A stretch of 64,000 nt of DNA from Streptomyces olivaceus (GTDB taxonomy: Bacteria > Actinomycetota > Actinomycetes > Streptomycetales > Streptomycetaceae). The stretch lies in assembly GCF_000721235.1 (NCBI RefSeq), contig NZ_JOFH01000010.1, forward strand, positions 62,001 through 126,000, read 5' to 3'. The first letter of the stretch is position 1. Each line of letters starts with the position of its first letter. The position numbers were made by a program, and so were the translations under genes. The notes below the pieces were generated by a model. That model was given only the letters and a program-made list of their open reading frames with translations, was not told where the DNA came from and did not search any database. This document shows positions 27,814-36,914 of the stretch, one piece after another.

Positions 27814-29583
27814 ATGAGCACCACTTCGACAACCGGTCCCGGCAAGCAGCCCGGGACCGACGGCGACGACCAGGACCTCGGCGCCGCCGGCTCCCAGCTG
27901 TCCACCGCGCCCAAGGAGGAGGCCCCGAACCTCCCCTCCCTCGGCGTGATCGGCTGGGCCCGCTGGTTCTGGCGCCAGCTCACCTCGATGCGCGTCGCCC
28001 TGCTCCTGCTCCTGCTCCTCTCGCTGGGCGCGATCCCGGGGTCCCTGATCCCGCAGGACGGCGTCGACGCCATGAAGGTCGAGGAGTTCCGCGACAACCA
28101 CGACCTGCTCGCCCCGGTCTACGACAAGCTCGGCCTCTTCCACGTCTACAGCTCGGTGTGGTTCTCCGCGATCTACCTCCTGCTGTTCGTCTCCCTCATC
28201 GGCTGCATCGTCCCGCGCACCTGGCAGTTCGTGGGCCAGCTCCGCGGCCGCCCGCCCCGCGCCCCCCGGCGCCTGGACCGGCTGCCGGCCTACACCACCT
28301 GGCGCACCGCGGCCGAACCCGAGGAGGTCCGCGGGGCGGCGCTGACGCTGCTGAAGAAGCGCCGCTTCCGCGCGGACGCCGCCGGGGACGCCGTCGCCGC
28401 CGAGAAGGGCTACCTGCGGGAGGTCGGCAACCTCGCCTTCCACATCGCCCTGATCGTGATGCTGATCGCCTTCGCCTGGGGCCAGCTCTTCAAGTACGAG
28501 GGCAACAAGCTGATCCTGGAGGGCGGCGGCTTCTCCAACACCCTCACCCAGTACGACGACTTCAAGTCCGGCAACCTCTTCGACCCGGACCACGACCTGA
28601 CCCCCTTCAGCTTCTCCCTGAAGGACTTCCACGGCACCTACGAGCCGACCGGCCCCAACCGCGGCACCCCGCGCGTCTACGAGGCCGAGGTCACCTACAG
28701 CGAGGGCGCCTACGGCGCGGAGAAGACGAAGACCGTCGAGGTCAACAAGCCGCTGGAGATCGACGGCTCCAAGGTCTACCTCGTCAGCCACGGCTACGCG
28801 CCGATCCTCACCGTCAAGGACGCCAAGGGCGACGTCGTGATGGACAAGGAGGCCACGGCTCTGCTGCCGCTGGACTCCAACGCCACCTCCTCCGGCGCCG
28901 TCAAGGTCATGGACGGCTACCGCAACGCCGAGGGAACCAAGGAGCAGCTCGGCTTCAACGCGTTCTTCCTGCCGACCTACGGCGGCCAGGGCAGCACGAT
29001 GCTCTCCACGTTCCCCGCGCCGATGAACCCGATGCTCGCGCTCTCCGCCTACCACGGGGACCTCGGCGTCGACGCGGGCTTCCCGCAGAGCATCTACCAG
29101 CTCGACAAGTCCAACCTGAAGGAGTTCAAGGACTCCGACGGCGAGCTGTTCAAGAAGCAGCTCAAGGTCGGCGACACCATGACCCTTCCGAACGGCGCCG
29201 GCACGGTCACCTTCGACGGCATCCAGGAGTGGGCCGGCTTCCAGGTCACCCAGCAGCCCGGCAGCGGCTGGGCGCTCGGCGGCGCCGTCGCCGCCATCCT
29301 CGGCCTGGCCGGCTCCCTGTTCATCCAGCGCCGCCGCGTCTGGGTCCGGGCCGTGCGCGGCGCCGACGGCGTCACCGTCGTGGAGATGGCGGGCCTCGGC
29401 CGCAGCGAGTCCGCGAAGGTCCCCGAGGAGCTGGGCGACCTCGCCGGAGTCCTGTACGACCGGGCGCCGGAGCCCGCCGCCCCCGACGCGTCCGGGCCGC
29501 CCGCCCCCGACGCGTCCGAGAACGACGACACCCCCGATTCCCCCGACACCCACGTCGTACCTGCCGAAGGGGCTGAGAAGTGA
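27814..29583 (+). CDS. resB: Cytochrome c biogenesis protein ResB
   Basis: 589 residues. Membrane segments lie near residues 60-80 (MRVALLLLLLLSLGAIPGSL), 115-140 (SSVWFSAIYLLLFVSLIGCI) and 210-230 (LAFHIALIVMLIAFAWGQLF), then a large extracytoplasmic domain, and one last helix (WALGGAVAAILGLAGSLFIQ). This is the ResB/Ccs1 layout. With CcsA/CcsB it forms the System II haem delivery and cytochrome c synthetase complex. The stop overlaps the ccsB start by GTGA. Confidence 0.94.
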   Translation: MSTTSTTGPGKQPGTDGDDQDLGAAGSQLSTAPKEEAPNLPSLGVIGWARWFWRQLTSMRVALLLLLLLSLGAIPGSLIPQDGVDAMKVEEFRDNHDLLAPVYDKLGLFHVYSSVWFSAIYLLLFVSLIGCIVPRTWQFVGQLRGRPPRAPRRLDRLPAYTTWRTAAEPEEVRGAALTLLKKRRFRADAAGDAVAAEKGYLREVGNLAFHIALIVMLIAFAWGQLFKYEGNKLILEGGGFSNTLTQYDDFKSGNLFDPDHDLTPFSFSLKDFHGTYEPTGPNRGTPRVYEAEVTYSEGAYGAEKTKTVEVNKPLEIDGSKVYLVSHGYAPILTVKDAKGDVVMDKEATALLPLDSNATSSGAVKVMDGYRNAEGTKEQLGFNAFFLPTYGGQGSTMLSTFPAPMNPMLALSAYHGDLGVDAGFPQSIYQLDKSNLKEFKDSDGELFKKQLKVGDTMTLPNGAGTVTFDGIQEWAGFQVTQQPGSGWALGGAVAAILGLAGSLFIQRRRVWVRAVRGADGVTVVEMAGLGRSESAKVPEELGDLAGVLYDRAPEPAAPDASGPPAPDASENDDTPDSPDTHVVPAEGAEK

Positions 29584-30719
29584 CTCTCGCCGCCGCAACC
29601 GAGCTGGCCGCCGCGACCAACGAGAACCTCGCGAACGTCAGCAACACGCTGATCTACTCATCGATGGCCGTCTACACGCTGGCCTTCTTCGCGTACATCG
29701 CCGAGTGGCTCTTCGGCAGCCGCAGCAAGGTCGGCCGCACCGCCGCCGCGCTCACCGCCACCGGCGGGGCGAAGGCCGAGGCGAAGTCCGGCCCGGCCGT
29801 CACCGTGAACAAGGCCGGCGGCACCGCCGTACTGGAGCGCCCCGCGGTCGTCGTACGCAGCGCGTCCGGCTCGCGCGACGTGCCCGACGGGCCCGGCGCG
29901 CACGGCGGCACCGAGCAGGGCGACCTGTACGGGCGGATCGCCGTCTCGCTCACCCTGCTCGCCTTCGCCGTCGAGGCGGGCGGCGTCCTCACCCGCGCCC
30001 TGTCGGTGAGGCGGGCGCCGTGGGGCAACATGTACGAGTTCAACATCACGTTCACGACGGTCGCCGTCGGCGTGTACCTCGCGCTGCTCCTGCTGAAGAA
30101 GAAGGTCCGCTGGCTGGGCCTGCCCCTGATCATCACGGTCCTGCTCGACCTCGGCCTCGCCGTCACGGTCCTCTACACCGCCAGCGACCAGCTCGTCCCG
30201 GCCCTGCACTCGTACTGGCTGTACATCCACGTCTCCACCGCGATCTTCTGCGGCGCGGTCTTCTACGTCGGCGCGGTCGCCACGATCCTGTACCTCTTCA
30301 AGGACAGCTTCGAGAACAAGCTCGCCTCCGGCGGCACGCCCGGCCGCTTCGCCAACTCCGTCCTGGACCGGCTGCCCGCCGCCGCCTCCCTCGACAAGTT
30401 CGCCTACCGCGTCAACGCCGCCGTCTTCCCGCTGTGGACGTTCACGATCATCGCGGGCGCGATCTGGGCGGGCGACGCCTGGGGCCGCTACTGGGGCTGG
30501 GACCCCAAGGAGACCTGGTCCTTCATCACCTGGGTCGCCTACGCCGGCTACCTGCACGCCCGCGCCACCGCAGGCTGGAAGGGCCGCAAGGCGGCCTACC
30601 TGGCCCTGGTCGCCTTCGGCTGCTGGCTCTTCAACTACTACGGCGTCAACATCTTCGTCTCCGGCAAGCACTCCTACGCGGACGTGGGTCTCGGCGCCCT
30701 TCAGTCGGTGGGCTTCTGA
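29580..30719 (+). CDS. ccsB: Cytochrome c synthetase subunit CcsA/CcsB
   Basis: 379 residues, multi-pass. The diagnostic tryptophan-rich haem-handling segment is WGRYWGWDPKETWSFITW, near residue 300. Flanking conserved histidines include LHSYWLYIHVSTAIFCGA. It works with ResB to carry and attach haem to apocytochrome c outside the membrane. The start is GTG 29580, overlapping resB. Its 3' end overlaps the convergent condensation-like gene by 19 bp. Confidence 0.95.
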   Translation: MTLAAATELAAATNENLANVSNTLIYSSMAVYTLAFFAYIAEWLFGSRSKVGRTAAALTATGGAKAEAKSGPAVTVNKAGGTAVLERPAVVVRSASGSRDVPDGPGAHGGTEQGDLYGRIAVSLTLLAFAVEAGGVLTRALSVRRAPWGNMYEFNITFTTVAVGVYLALLLLKKKVRWLGLPLIITVLLDLGLAVTVLYTASDQLVPALHSYWLYIHVSTAIFCGAVFYVGAVATILYLFKDSFENKLASGGTPGRFANSVLDRLPAAASLDKFAYRVNAAVFPLWTFTIIAGAIWAGDAWGRYWGWDPKETWSFITWVAYAGYLHARATAGWKGRKAAYLALVAFGCWLFNYYGVNIFVSGKHSYADVGLGALQSVGF

Positions 30720-32098
30720 CCGATGCCGGTGATGACGTCCCGCAGCCGCTCGACGTACAGCCGCAGGTTCTTGTGGGCGATGTCGGTGTCCGGGTAGCGG
30801 CTCGCGAACCACAGCCCCTCCGGCAGCCGGGTCACCCAGGCACACACCTGGTCGCCGTACGAGACGCGGAGCATCGCGTACGCCGTCTGCTCCGCCCAGT
30901 CGCCGGCGCCCGGGACGTCGCGGGCGTCGACGTACGACACGATCGAGTACAGGTCGGGCGAGCCCGGCCGGAAGTCCGTGCCGAGCAGCCGCAGCACGCG
31001 GTCGATCGGCATGCGGGACATCCGCCGGTTGGCCTGGAGCTCGGCCCGTACGGTGCGCAGGGCGGCGGGGAAGTCGTGGGCCCGGTCCACCGGGACCTCG
31101 ATCGGCGCGCCGCCCACGTACCAGCCCACGGACTCGGACCACTGGGACCGCGACCGGGTGTGGAAGGGCACGACCGTGCGGTAGACGCTCTCGCCGCCGA
31201 TCTCGTGGACGATCAGCGCGGTCGCGGCCAGGACACCGACCAGGCTGCCGCCGTAGGGCCGGCAGTACGCCTCGAAGGCGGCGGCGTCGGCCGCGTCCAC
31301 CAGCGGCTCGCGCAGCAGCCGCTGCTCGGGCAGCGCCCCGCCGGGCCGCAGGCCGAGGTCGACGGGGAAGGACGGCAGACGTCCGTCGCAGCGCCGGATG
31401 AACTCCCGCCAGCGGGCGACGATGTCGTGGTCGGCGTCGATCCGGTCCGCGTCCGCCCGCTCGGCCTCGCAGAAGTCGACGTAGGAGCCCACCCGGGGCT
31501 GCGGCACGGTCCGCCCCGCGATCCCGGCGGCGTACAGCTCGCCCACCTCGGCGGGGATGCGGTAGATGGAGTAGGCGTCGACGTTGCTGTGGTCGAAGGC
31601 CATGTAGACGCTCACGCCGTCGTCGCGGACGACCGCCGTGTAGATGAGGTTGGGCCAGCGCAGCGCGTCCGCGACCCGGTCGAAGCGGTCCTGGAGGTGG
31701 CCGGCGAGGTCCGCGGCGTCGGGGAAGTCGCCGACGTCCTCGCGGTGCAGCGACACGGCGTCCGGTTCGAGCGTGAACCGCCGCATCGTGTCACCGCTCT
31801 CCCCGCTCCACCGGAACCCGCTGCGCAGCGTCTCGTGCCGCAGGGTCCAGGAGCGCAGGGCCTCCTGGAGCACGTCCAGGTCGACCGCGCCCGGGATGTC
31901 GAAGGCCGCGCCGAGCCAGGTCGGCACGAACAGGCCGCCCTCGCGCACCGACCGGGCCGTGCGGATGTGCGACTCCTGGATGTACGCCGGCGGGCGCGCG
32001 TCCTCGGGCAGGCCCGCCGCGATGTCGAGCGTCCTCGGACTGAGCGTCCACTCGACGAGGCGTCCGGGCCGGATCTCGCAGCGCTGGATGTCGGTCAT
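30701..32098 (-). CDS. Stand-alone condensation-domain-like acyltransferase
   Basis: 465 residues with the fold of an NRPS condensation domain or PapA-type acyltransferase. The active-site motif appears as DHSNVDA (residues 169-175): the second histidine (H170) and aspartate (D174) of HHxxxDG are kept but the first His and the Gly are replaced. Other condensation-like parts are LRSWTLRHETLRSGFRW and the late VGWYVGGAPIEVPV. No NRPS or PKS genes lie nearby, so it probably acylates a free acceptor or a carrier made elsewhere. ATG 32098 is the chosen start; it overlaps the end of ccsB. Confidence 0.75.
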   Translation of the reverse strand: MTDIQRCEIRPGRLVEWTLSPRTLDIAAGLPEDARPPAYIQESHIRTARSVREGGLFVPTWLGAAFDIPGAVDLDVLQEALRSWTLRHETLRSGFRWSGESGDTMRRFTLEPDAVSLHREDVGDFPDAADLAGHLQDRFDRVADALRWPNLIYTAVVRDDGVSVYMAFDHSNVDAYSIYRIPAEVGELYAAGIAGRTVPQPRVGSYVDFCEAERADADRIDADHDIVARWREFIRRCDGRLPSFPVDLGLRPGGALPEQRLLREPLVDAADAAAFEAYCRPYGGSLVGVLAATALIVHEIGGESVYRTVVPFHTRSRSQWSESVGWYVGGAPIEVPVDRAHDFPAALRTVRAELQANRRMSRMPIDRVLRLLGTDFRPGSPDLYSIVSYVDARDVPGAGDWAEQTAYAMLRVSYGDQVCAWVTRLPEGLWFASRYPDTDIAHKNLRLYVERLRDVITGIGQKPTD

Positions 32099-32296
32099 TC
32101 GCACGAGAGGGTCTCCGTTCGCAGATGTACAGACCCGACCAAGGGAATGCCGTCTTCGCGGCCCCGCACCTGGTGTGTCGGCACTGTTCAACGGAACGGA
32201 TGGCCCCTCGAACGCCGATGCGGACGCGTACCCGGCGCCCCCTTCACCCTTCCCCCTCGCACCCTTCACTCCCCGGGTACGCGTCCAGCCGTACGA

Positions 32297-32331
32297 CCCC
32301 GGGCCGTGGCGGGGGAAGCCACGGCCCGGGG
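32297..32331 (-). terminator. Hairpin terminator of the secreted hydrolase gene
   Basis: A perfect 14-bp stem, CCCCGGGCCGTGGC (32297-32310) and its complement (32318-32331), encloses a 7-base loop. It lies 41 bp past the stop of the leftward hydrolase gene and before the condensation-like gene, insulating the two. Confidence 0.85.
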
Positions 32332-32371
32332 CCGGTCCTGGGGGTCCTTGATCTCTTGACGGAGCGGGGAC

Positions 32372-33271
32372 CTACTCGGCCTTCGCGGCGCGGGCGGTGA
32401 CGTCCTGGACGGTCTTGACGGCGATGTCGGGGCTGTCGGTGTGGATGTAGTGGCCGGTGCCCTCGGCCATGGTGACCTTGCTGTCGGTGGACAGCTTCAG
32501 CCACTCCTGCTGGCCGTCGGCCCACATCTTCTCCAGGGCGGTCTCGTGCTCGGGGACGATGGAGTACTGGGACTCGTGCCGGAGGATCTCGACCGGGATG
32601 TCGCCGGCCGAGTGGACCGGGCCGTCGGCGATGACGAACTGCTCCGGGTTCTGGCCCTCGTTGGCGGCGATCGCGCCGTCCCGCACCTGGGCGGACGCGC
32701 CGGTGGCGTCGGCGGGGATGGTGGCCTTCATGTCGCGGGTGAGGTGGGGGATGGTGGCGTCGAGGAGGACCAGGCCCTTGACGCGGTCGGTGTGGTCGGG
32801 GGTGTAGCGGGCGGCGATGTTGCCGCCGAGGGAGTGTCCGGCCAGGACGACGGGGCGGTCGCCGGCGAGCTGGTCGAGGACGCCGGTGAGCAGGACCGCG
32901 GCGTCGTTGATGTGCTGCGGGGTGCCCGCCTCGGGCTTGTCGCTCTTGCCCTCGCCGAGGCGGTCGTAGGAGCAGACCCGGTTGCTGCCGCTCAGCGACT
33001 TCTGCAGCGCGGCCATGTTGTCCAGGCCCTCGCCGCCGCCGGCCATCAGCAGCACCAGGGGCTGGTCGGCGTCCGAGTCGCCGGAGCAGGAGACGTTGAC
33101 CGAGTGGCCGTCGACGCGGATCTTCTTCGTACCCGTGAACGAGGGACCCGCGTCGGCGGCGGTGTCCTTGCCGTCGTCCTTGCCGAACTCCTCGTTGAGG
33201 ACGAGTCCCGCTCCGGCCACGGTGCAGACGACGGCGATCGCGGCGACCGCCTTGGCGAGGGTGCGGAACAT
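32372..33271 (-). CDS. Secreted or membrane-anchored alpha/beta hydrolase
   Basis: 299 residues. Residues 1-28 are a signal or anchor (FRTLAKAVAAIAVVCTVAGA). The hydrolase core has the nucleophile elbow GHSLGG with Ser147, an oxyanion region VLLMAGGGEG, a DLIP-type acid in LLDATIP, and a late His274 in GTGHYIHTDSP. The substrate is unknown; the fold includes esterases, lipases and peptidases. ATG 33271 has GGAGG 7 bases upstream. It is transcribed alone with its own terminator, divergent from the lectin-type Ser/Thr kinase gene. Confidence 0.85.
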   Translation of the reverse strand: MFRTLAKAVAAIAVVCTVAGAGLVLNEEFGKDDGKDTAADAGPSFTGTKKIRVDGHSVNVSCSGDSDADQPLVLLMAGGGEGLDNMAALQKSLSGSNRVCSYDRLGEGKSDKPEAGTPQHINDAAVLLTGVLDQLAGDRPVVLAGHSLGGNIAARYTPDHTDRVKGLVLLDATIPHLTRDMKATIPADATGASAQVRDGAIAANEGQNPEQFVIADGPVHSAGDIPVEILRHESQYSIVPEHETALEKMWADGQQEWLKLSTDSKVTMAEGTGHYIHTDSPDIAVKTVQDVTARAAKAE

Positions 33272-33583
33272 GGGGGCCTCCAGCAGGCAAGGGTGGGGTA
33301 CGGATCAGGTGACGGGGGGCTTTCTCGGTCGGCCTGTCGTGCTCGGCGACTGATGAAGACTCTATGGATCCGGCGCTCCGGCATCGTCCCCCCGCGGTGG
33401 ACACCTGGGCGTAGCTCCCCCGGGGGACAGCGGCGGTTCCGGTGTCGCCCGACGCCCCGTCCGCCCGACTCCGTGCGGAGGCGAAGCGCGGCGTCGAGGA
33501 GGAGATCGGCGGTAACCTCGCCGCGGTGCTGTTTGAGGGGCCGCGGGCCCCGGTCGTCATCGCAACGGGGAGACAGAGCAGAC
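33272..33583. other. 312-bp divergent intergenic region
   Basis: It separates the leftward hydrolase from the rightward kinase. I see no supported gene. It contains a 12-bp palindrome TCCCCCGGGGGA (33416-33427) and, before it, the only AT-richer patch (GATGAAGACTCTATGGATCC, about 33351-33370), which may hold a promoter. A short open frame in this area has no ribosome site and is not called. Confidence 0.4.
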
Positions 33584-35452
33584 GTGTTGGAGCTGAACGG
33601 CAGCGGAGCCGGGCCACTGGAGGACGAGGACCCGCGGTGGATCGGGCCGATCCCGCTGGTCGGGCGCCTCGGCGCCGGCGGAATGGGGCGCGTCTATCTC
33701 GGAGTCCACGAGGGCCGGTACGCGGCCGTCAAGCAGCTCCTGCCCTCGGTCGTCGCGGAGGACAAGGACTTCCTGCGCCGCTTCGGACACGAGCTGGACA
33801 ACCTCGCGCGCCTGCCCGAGGAGGCGACCGCGCCGCTGCTCGCGGGGGACCGGGAGGCGCGGCCGCCCTGGTTCGCGACCGCCTACGTGCCGGGCCTCAC
33901 GCTGAGCGAGGCGCTGGAGGCGCACGGCGGCCCGCTGCCCGCCGAGGCGCTGTGGCTGATCCTGCGGGAGGCTGCCAAGGGGCTGGCGGCGGTGCACGGC
34001 CTGGACATGGTGCACCGCGATCTCAAGCCGTCCAACGTGATGCTGACCCTGGACGGGCTCACGCTCATCGACTTCGGTGTCGCGCGGGCGGCCGAGCAGA
34101 GCCAGCTGACCCGGACCGGCATGGTGGTGGGCACGCCCGCCTACATGTCTCCCGAGCAGGCTTCGGGGAGCCGGGCGTCCAGTGGTGTCGTGGACGTGTT
34201 CGCGCTGGGCTCGGTGCTGGCGTACGCGGCGTCCGGGCGGCCGCCCTTCGGTGACGAGTCGGGGCACGCGGTGCTGTACCGGATCGTGCACGAGGCTCCC
34301 GACCTGGACGTCCTGCGGGACCTGGACCCCGAACTCGCGGACGTCGTCGCGTCCTGCCTCGACAAGGACCACGAAGGCCGGCCGACCGCCGCCGAACTCC
34401 TCGACATCGCCGAGCGGCACGGACCGTACGAGCCCCCGCTGTGGCCGGAGGCCGTCACCGGGCTGCTGTCCGAACGGGCCGCCTTCGCCGGTACGTTGCC
34501 GGACGCCGCGGACCTGCCCGAGCCGGACGCGGAGCCGGGCGGCGGGACCACCGAGCCCGGCGAGGCGAAGCAGAAGGACCAGAAGGAGCAGAAGGAGCAG
34601 GAGGACCAGAAGGGGCGGAAGGAGCGGGGCGAGCGGCGCGGGCGCAGGCGGGTGCTGTTCGCCCTCGTCCCGGTCGTGGTGGTGGCCGGAAGCACGCTGG
34701 CCATCCAACTCCTGCCCTTCTCCGCCGACTCGGACGCGGAGGCGGGCACGGGCCCCACCTCCTCCGTGTCGGCCCCGCCCGCCCCGCAGGGGTCGCCGTC
34801 GGCCTCGGCGTCGGGCACGGGCAGCCCGACTGCGAGTGCGTCGTCCTCCGCCTCGTCCTCCTCCTCGCCCGGGGCGCAGGGGCCCGGCAGCGACAACGGC
34901 ACTGCGGACGGGGGGAGTTCGGGGTCCGGAAGCGGTGGGGACGCGAACGGCTCGGCCGGATCAGCGGGTTCGAACGGCTCGGACGGCTCGGACGGTTCGA
35001 AGGACTCGGACGGCGGTGCCGGCGGCGGGGGTTCGAGCGGCTCGGACGGTTCGGACGGCTCGGCGGGGTCCGGCGATGCCGGTGCCCCCTCCTCCGGCTG
35101 GTTCGTCCTGAAGAACGGTGAGGACGGCACATGCCTCACCCAGGCCTTCAGCGCCGCGGACACCGGGTCCTGCACGGGCGCGGCGGCCCGCTGGACCTTC
35201 CGGAGCGGGGCGAACGGCGCGGTCAAGGTCGTCAACGAGTCCGGCTCCTGCCTGAGCGCCAACATGAAGGGGCAGGCCGTCTTCACCGCCGACTGCGCCT
35301 CCGACGGCACCGCGGTCCTGTGGCGGTCCGGGGCCGGCGGCACCCTGCGCAGTGTCTTCAACGACGGCTGCCTCGACCTGGCCTTCGGCTCCGGCGTCGA
35401 CGCCCAGACCTGCGAGTCCGGGCAGTCGTCGCAGCAGTGGAAGCGGACCTGA
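33584..35452 (+). CDS. Transmembrane Ser/Thr protein kinase with ricin-type lectin domain
   Basis: 622 residues. The Hanks-type kinase domain spans about 20-290: glycine loop LGAGGMGRVY, Lys50 in YAAVKQLL, catalytic HRDLKPSN (Asp146), IDFGVARA, and MSPEQAS. A charged Lys/Glu/Gln-rich segment follows, then one membrane helix (VLFALVPVVVVAGSTLAIQL, about 357-376). The outside part is a long Ser/Gly linker, then about 120 residues with three CL...C units and a final SSQQWK, the beta-trefoil pattern of ricin B lectins. It probably senses a glycan. GTG 33584 is preferred, with GGGGAG upstream. Confidence 0.9.
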   Translation: MLELNGSGAGPLEDEDPRWIGPIPLVGRLGAGGMGRVYLGVHEGRYAAVKQLLPSVVAEDKDFLRRFGHELDNLARLPEEATAPLLAGDREARPPWFATAYVPGLTLSEALEAHGGPLPAEALWLILREAAKGLAAVHGLDMVHRDLKPSNVMLTLDGLTLIDFGVARAAEQSQLTRTGMVVGTPAYMSPEQASGSRASSGVVDVFALGSVLAYAASGRPPFGDESGHAVLYRIVHEAPDLDVLRDLDPELADVVASCLDKDHEGRPTAAELLDIAERHGPYEPPLWPEAVTGLLSERAAFAGTLPDAADLPEPDAEPGGGTTEPGEAKQKDQKEQKEQEDQKGRKERGERRGRRRVLFALVPVVVVAGSTLAIQLLPFSADSDAEAGTGPTSSVSAPPAPQGSPSASASGTGSPTASASSSASSSSSPGAQGPGSDNGTADGGSSGSGSGGDANGSAGSAGSNGSDGSDGSKDSDGGAGGGGSSGSDGSDGSAGSGDAGAPSSGWFVLKNGEDGTCLTQAFSAADTGSCTGAAARWTFRSGANGAVKVVNESGSCLSANMKGQAVFTADCASDGTAVLWRSGAGGTLRSVFNDGCLDLAFGSGVDAQTCESGQSSQQWKRT

Positions 35453-35456
35453 GGGA

Positions 35457-36311
35457 TCAGGAGGCGCCGTACGCCGTGACCGCGGTCCGCACGAACGAGC
35501 GGACCAGCGGGTTCGGGTCGGTCCGGGGCCAGGCCAGCAGCAAGGGGCTCGGCGGCAGGCCGGCCAGCGGGACCACGGTGAGGCCCTCGCCGGGCACGTG
35601 ACCGGCGAGGGTCATGCCGACCGTGCCGTTCCAGAGGACGGCCTGCCGGCATTCCCGTACGGTGCGCACCACCGGCCCCCGCCGCGGCTCGCCGCCGTTC
35701 CAGTACGCCTGCCACGCGGGGTCCGTGCCCGCCGGGAAGCGGAACCAGCGGCGGTCGGCCAGCTCGGACGGCGTCAGGCTCGCGCGGCCGGCCAGGGGGT
35801 CGTCGGCACGCAGCAGCGCCCCCACCGGATCGGCGCGCAGCTCGTGCGTGCTCAGACCGGTCGGGTCGAAGGGGCCGCGGGTCAGCGCCACGTCGACCAG
35901 CCCGGCGTGCAGCCCGCACGTGGGGTCGGTCAGGTCGGTCTCGCGGACGGTGACCTCGACGTGCGGGTACCGCCGGCGGTAGGCGTCGGCCAGCCGGACC
36001 ACGTCCGGGTCGGCGCTGTCGCCGAGGATGCCGACGGTGAGCGCCGTCGCGCCCGCGGCGGCGGCGACGCGGGCGCGTACCCGGTCGGCCCGGTCGAGCA
36101 GGCCGCGCGCCTCGTCGAGCAGTACCGCGCCCGCCTCGGTGAGCGTGACGCCGGCGGACGTCCGGTGCAGGAGCGCGGCACCGAGTTCCGTCTCCAGCGC
36201 CTTGATCGCGCGGCTCAGCGGCGGCTGGCTCATGTGCAGCCGGGCGGCCGCGCGGCCGAAGTGGAGCTCCTCGGCGACCGCGACGAAGTAGCGCAGCGTA
36301 CGCAGCTCCAT
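35457..36311 (-). CDS. LysR-family transcriptional regulator
   Basis: 284 residues. The N-terminal winged helix is classic (LRTLRYFVAVAEELHFGRAA, RLHMSQPPLSRAIKALETEL). The rest is the two-lobed inducer-binding domain (LTVGILGDSADPDVVRLADA, VEVTVRETDLTDP). ATG 36311 is used, though an in-frame GTG three codons upstream is also possible. It is divergent from a DoxX-like gene, with a LysR-type binding box in the gap. It ends 4 bp from the convergent kinase gene. Confidence 0.9.
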   Translation of the reverse strand: MELRTLRYFVAVAEELHFGRAAARLHMSQPPLSRAIKALETELGAALLHRTSAGVTLTEAGAVLLDEARGLLDRADRVRARVAAAAGATALTVGILGDSADPDVVRLADAYRRRYPHVEVTVRETDLTDPTCGLHAGLVDVALTRGPFDPTGLSTHELRADPVGALLRADDPLAGRASLTPSELADRRWFRFPAGTDPAWQAYWNGGEPRRGPVVRTVRECRQAVLWNGTVGMTLAGHVPGEGLTVVPLAGLPPSPLLLAWPRTDPNPLVRSFVRTAVTAYGAS

Positions 36312-36380
36312 CCGGTTCACCCGCTCCTCACCGCTCCCTCTCCGCTGTCTCTCCTCTGCCCCTGCCTCTGCTTCCTGCGA

Positions 36381-36399
36381 CGATACCCGTACGGTATCG
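36381..36399. promoter_or_regulatory. LysR-type binding box
   Basis: CGATACC-CGTAC-GGTATCG is a perfect 7-bp inverted repeat containing ATACC-N5-GGTAT, which fits the T-N11-A rule for LysR regulators. It lies 69 bp upstream of the LysR start and 54 bp upstream of the DoxX-like start, as expected for a shared regulatory site. Confidence 0.7.
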
Positions 36400-36453
36400 A
36401 GTGCGCGGAACAGGTCTTGGACGCCCCCGGCGCCCCGGCGGTGGAATCGACGC

Positions 36454-36816
36454 ATGAACGTCGCGTACTGGATCGTCGCCGGACTCCTCGCCGCCTTCTA
36501 CCTCTACGGGGGCGGGGTGAAGGTGCTCCACAGCCGGGACCGGCTCCGGCCGATGATGGCCTGGGTGGACAGCACACCGATGCCCGCCGTCCGCGCCATC
36601 GGGCTGGTCGAGGTGCTCGGCGCGGCCGGGCTGGTCCTTCCGCCGCTGACCGGCGTCGCGCCCGGGCTGGCCGTGGCGGCAGCCGTCGGCTTCGCCGTCC
36701 TGCAGATCGGCGCGACCGCGGTGCACCTGCGCCTCGGGGACCGCCGGGTCGCCCTCAACCTCACCCTCCTGGTCGCCGCCGCCGGCACCGCGTGGCTCGC
36801 CACGGCTTCCCTATAG
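36454..36816 (+). CDS. DoxX-like integral membrane protein
   Basis: 120 residues, four likely membrane segments (VAYWIVAGLLAAFYLYGGGV, AIGLVEVLGAAGLVLPPLTG, GLAVAAAVGFAVLQIGATAV, LNLTLLVAAAGTAWLATASL). Its short size and GGxVKVLH start match the DoxX-like/DoxD small membrane family, often linked to redox stress but without a settled activity. It is the probable target of the divergent LysR regulator, and a VOC-family gene follows 98 bp downstream. Confidence 0.8.
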   Translation: MNVAYWIVAGLLAAFYLYGGGVKVLHSRDRLRPMMAWVDSTPMPAVRAIGLVEVLGAAGLVLPPLTGVAPGLAVAAAVGFAVLQIGATAVHLRLGDRRVALNLTLLVAAAGTAWLATASL

Positions 36817-36914
36817 GCCGGGACCTGTCCCACATCCCTCCTAGCGTGGGGCCGCAGGCATCGACCGAAGGCGTCGAGCCGTGTTCACGAGCACCGACCG
36901 GCCGGGAGGCCCCC

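Noticed and set aside
26980..29598. An 872-codon open frame opposite ccdA and resB
   Set aside because: Glu/Val/Gly-rich shadow; the opposite strand encodes well-known cytochrome c maturation proteins.
33442..33583. Short frame upstream of the lectin-type kinase
   Set aside because: It runs into the kinase region in another frame, lacks a ribosome site and shows no recognised features.
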